64,000 nt of DNA from Hippea jasoniae (GTDB taxonomy: Bacteria > Campylobacterota_A > Desulfurellia > Desulfurellales > Hippeaceae): contig NZ_JQLX01000013.1 of NCBI RefSeq assembly GCF_000744435.1, positions 62,001 through 126,000 on the forward strand. The letters run 5' to 3'. Under the pieces are notes generated by a model. That model saw nothing but the letters and a program-made list of their open reading frames with translations, had not been told where the DNA came from and searched no databases. The position numbers and the translations under genes are program-made. Shown here in pieces: positions 62,709 to 64,000 of the stretch. The number at the start of each line of letters is the position of its first letter. The stretch's first letter is position 1.

Positions 62709-63491
62709 ATGGGAGAATACAACACAAAACCCAATTCAGAGGTTGATATTGAGAATGGTGAACTGCTTTATGATGACGGTGAGCATAAATTTATCTGGCT
62801 TGGATGGGGGCAGGCTGAAGAAGGAATGATTCAAACCAACCAATACCTTATTGTGGATAACGGCAGGGGCATCTTGCTTGACCCGGGTGGCATCCACATC
62901 TTTCCAAAGGTTGTATCCAATGTGACAAAATATATAGACCTCGATGATATAGATTTTATATTTTTCTCCCATCAAGACCCAGATGTAAGCTCTGGTATTC
63001 CTATGTGGTTATCTGTAACAAGTGCCGATATCTATATCTCTGAGCTGTGGGTTAGGTTTTTGCCGCATTTCGGTATTACCGATCTAAGCCGCATAAAAGG
63101 TGTTGGTGATGGTGGTGTATCTGTTGCAGGCCTTGATATAATCCCTGCACATTTTATGCATTCACCGGGTAATCATGTGGCTTTCGATAAAAAATCTCAG
63201 ATTCTGTTTAATTCTGATATCGGTGCAGCTGTTTTTGGCTCTCAAAGGTATCTATTTGTTGATGATGATAACTTTAACTCACATGTATCAATAATGGAAG
63301 GGTTTCATAAGCGATATATTGCCTCATCAAATGTATGCAAACACTATATAAACAGGGTAAGGGCTTTAAATCCCAAAATGATTGCACCACAGCATGGGGC
63401 TGTTTTTAGAGGCAAGGCAGTGGATATGTTTTTAAACTGGCTGGGTTCTTTGAGATGTGGCGCTGACATAATCGATGAGATAAGCAGGTGA
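62709..63491 (+). CDS. oxygen-binding diiron MBL-fold protein (ODP-like)
   Basis: 260 residues from the ATG at 62709, preceded by AAGGAGG; the frame is open upstream but without a ribosome site. It is a single metallo-beta-lactamase domain of the FprA/ODP type. The metal site is [12 protein letters not shown] (H88, D90, D92), with HSPGNHVAF and [12 protein letters not shown] following, and PQHGAVFRG near the end. No flavodoxin domain is attached, so it is unlike full flavodiiron reductases. Related ODP proteins bind oxygen at a diiron centre and signal to chemotaxis. The next gene, 5 bases downstream, is a soluble receptor, which supports that role. Confidence 0.85.
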   Translation: MGEYNTKPNSEVDIENGELLYDDGEHKFIWLGWGQAEEGMIQTNQYLIVDNGRGILLDPGGIHIFPKVVSNVTKYIDLDDIDFIFFSHQDPDVSSGIPMWLSVTSADIYISELWVRFLPHFGITDLSRIKGVGDGGVSVAGLDIIPAHFMHSPGNHVAFDKKSQILFNSDIGAAVFGSQRYLFVDDDNFNSHVSIMEGFHKRYIASSNVCKHYINRVRALNPKMIAPQHGAVFRGKAVDMFLNWLGSLRCGADIIDEISR

Positions 63492-63496
63492 TAGCC

Positions 63497-64000
63497 ATGA
63501 TGGTAAAAGATGCAAAGACCGTTAATGCAATAAGAAAACTATCCAAAGGTGTGGTAAAAAGCTCATTTGTTTCTACGGCAACACTTGAAAGTTTTAAGAT
63601 TATTGCGCACGACATAGAGTTTTTGGAAGATCAGATGAAGACCTTCTCTGCCTCGCTTGAGGAGATGGAGGGCAACCTCAAGGGTATGGCAAATAATGTT
63701 TCAAAGATAAACAGCGACTTTGAGGAGTTTAACCTCAATGTAAATGATGTGGCAGGTAAGGTTGCAACAAGAAACGAAGAGATTGAGGGTAGAACAACCG
63801 AGATTGAGGATTTTGTTAAAAGCATTAAGGGTTTGACATCGATTACGGAGGATATCAATAAAGCAGCAAGCAGTATATCCGATATTGCCAAGCAGACAAA
63901 CCTGCTTGCACTAAATGCTGCAATTGAGGCAGCAAGGGTTGGTGAGAAGGGCAAGGGCTTTGCCGTTGTTGCAGATGAGATTAAAAAACTTGCCAATAAA
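63497..64000 (+). CDS. soluble methyl-accepting chemotaxis-type signalling protein, cut by the window end
   Basis: 168 residues are visible and no stop is reached. The start is [15 protein letters not shown]; a second ATG follows directly. No membrane helix or HAMP is present. A coiled coil leads into the conserved receptor tip, [20 protein letters not shown] near residue 134, followed by [12 protein letters not shown]. It is thus a cytoplasmic receptor, or a cytoplasmic signalling partner of the ODP protein encoded 5 bases upstream. The C-terminal coil lies beyond the window. Confidence 0.88.
   Translation, partial: MMVKDAKTVNAIRKLSKGVVKSSFVSTATLESFKIIAHDIEFLEDQMKTFSASLEEMEGNLKGMANNVSKINSDFEEFNLNVNDVAGKVATRNEEIEGRTTEIEDFVKSIKGLTSITEDINKAASSISDIAKQTNLLALNAAIEAARVGEKGKGFAVVADEIKKLANK

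Overview
The window reads as a compact, AT-rich, Gram-negative bacterial chromosome segment. Genes are tightly packed, many overlap by 4 to 22 bases, and convergent ends often overlap. LPS and Kdo genes (kdsA, kdsD, kdsC, lptC, lptF/G family), an AddAB-type nuclease, a TRAP transporter, many chemotaxis and cyclic-di-GMP proteins and the general protein style suggest a Hippea/Desulfurella-like anaerobe. That placement is inferred from style, not from a database search. No rRNA, CRISPR array, insertion sequence or prophage was seen; there is one tRNA.

Layout. 1-4032: AddA (cut by the window edge) and AddB. 4021-7576 (minus): dnaG, a DedA-family protein, a class II aldolase-like protein and a sirtuin. 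7688-9947: a chemotaxis receptor, then a convergent unknown gene. 10139-15205: an especially AT-rich cassette with a UbiA-type prenyltransferase, a GT39/ArnT-like glycosyltransferase, DprE1-like and DprE2-like enzymes and a HAD phosphatase. Together these look like a route to polyprenyl-phospho-arabinose and its transfer. 15208-24154 (minus): a long run from an M24 peptidase through a J-domain protein, a NifX-like protein, hpf, ptsN, rapZ, pyrB, a TorD-like chaperone, cobO and an HD-GYP protein to mutS2. 24250-40660 (plus): mostly housekeeping (radA, kdsA, an LPS permease, ppsR, an AI-2E family protein, purM, purN, gatB, pyrC, accD, kdsD, kdsC, lptC, aroA). 40657-43219 (minus): an SDR and a Cache-GGDEF diguanylate cyclase. 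43425-50710 (plus): a GntR regulator, hydantoinase/oxoprolinase A and B, and a three-gene TRAP transporter, apparently one uptake-and-hydrolysis unit. 50717-56113: a second sirtuin, glnS, a cation antiporter, tRNA-Leu(GAG), a peroxiredoxin, msrA and a CYTH protein. 56178-64000: a secreted MACPF-like protein, a second receptor, a PAS-GGDEF-EAL protein, and a diiron MBL/ODP protein followed by a cytoplasmic chemotaxis receptor cut by the window end.

The most noteworthy signals are four. First, the lipid-linked arabinose cassette. Second, the secreted MACPF/CDC-like protein. Third, the ODP-receptor pair, a likely oxygen-taxis module. Fourth, a recurring promoter layout in which the -10 box lies 6 to 8 bases before the start codon with no Shine-Dalgarno sequence (radA, kdsA, dnaG, the Cache-GGDEF gene, the second sirtuin, the antiporter, the CYTH gene). 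This suggests leaderless mRNAs for housekeeping genes. Most of the sensory and stress genes instead have long leaders with strong Shine-Dalgarno sites; the Cache-GGDEF gene is an exception.
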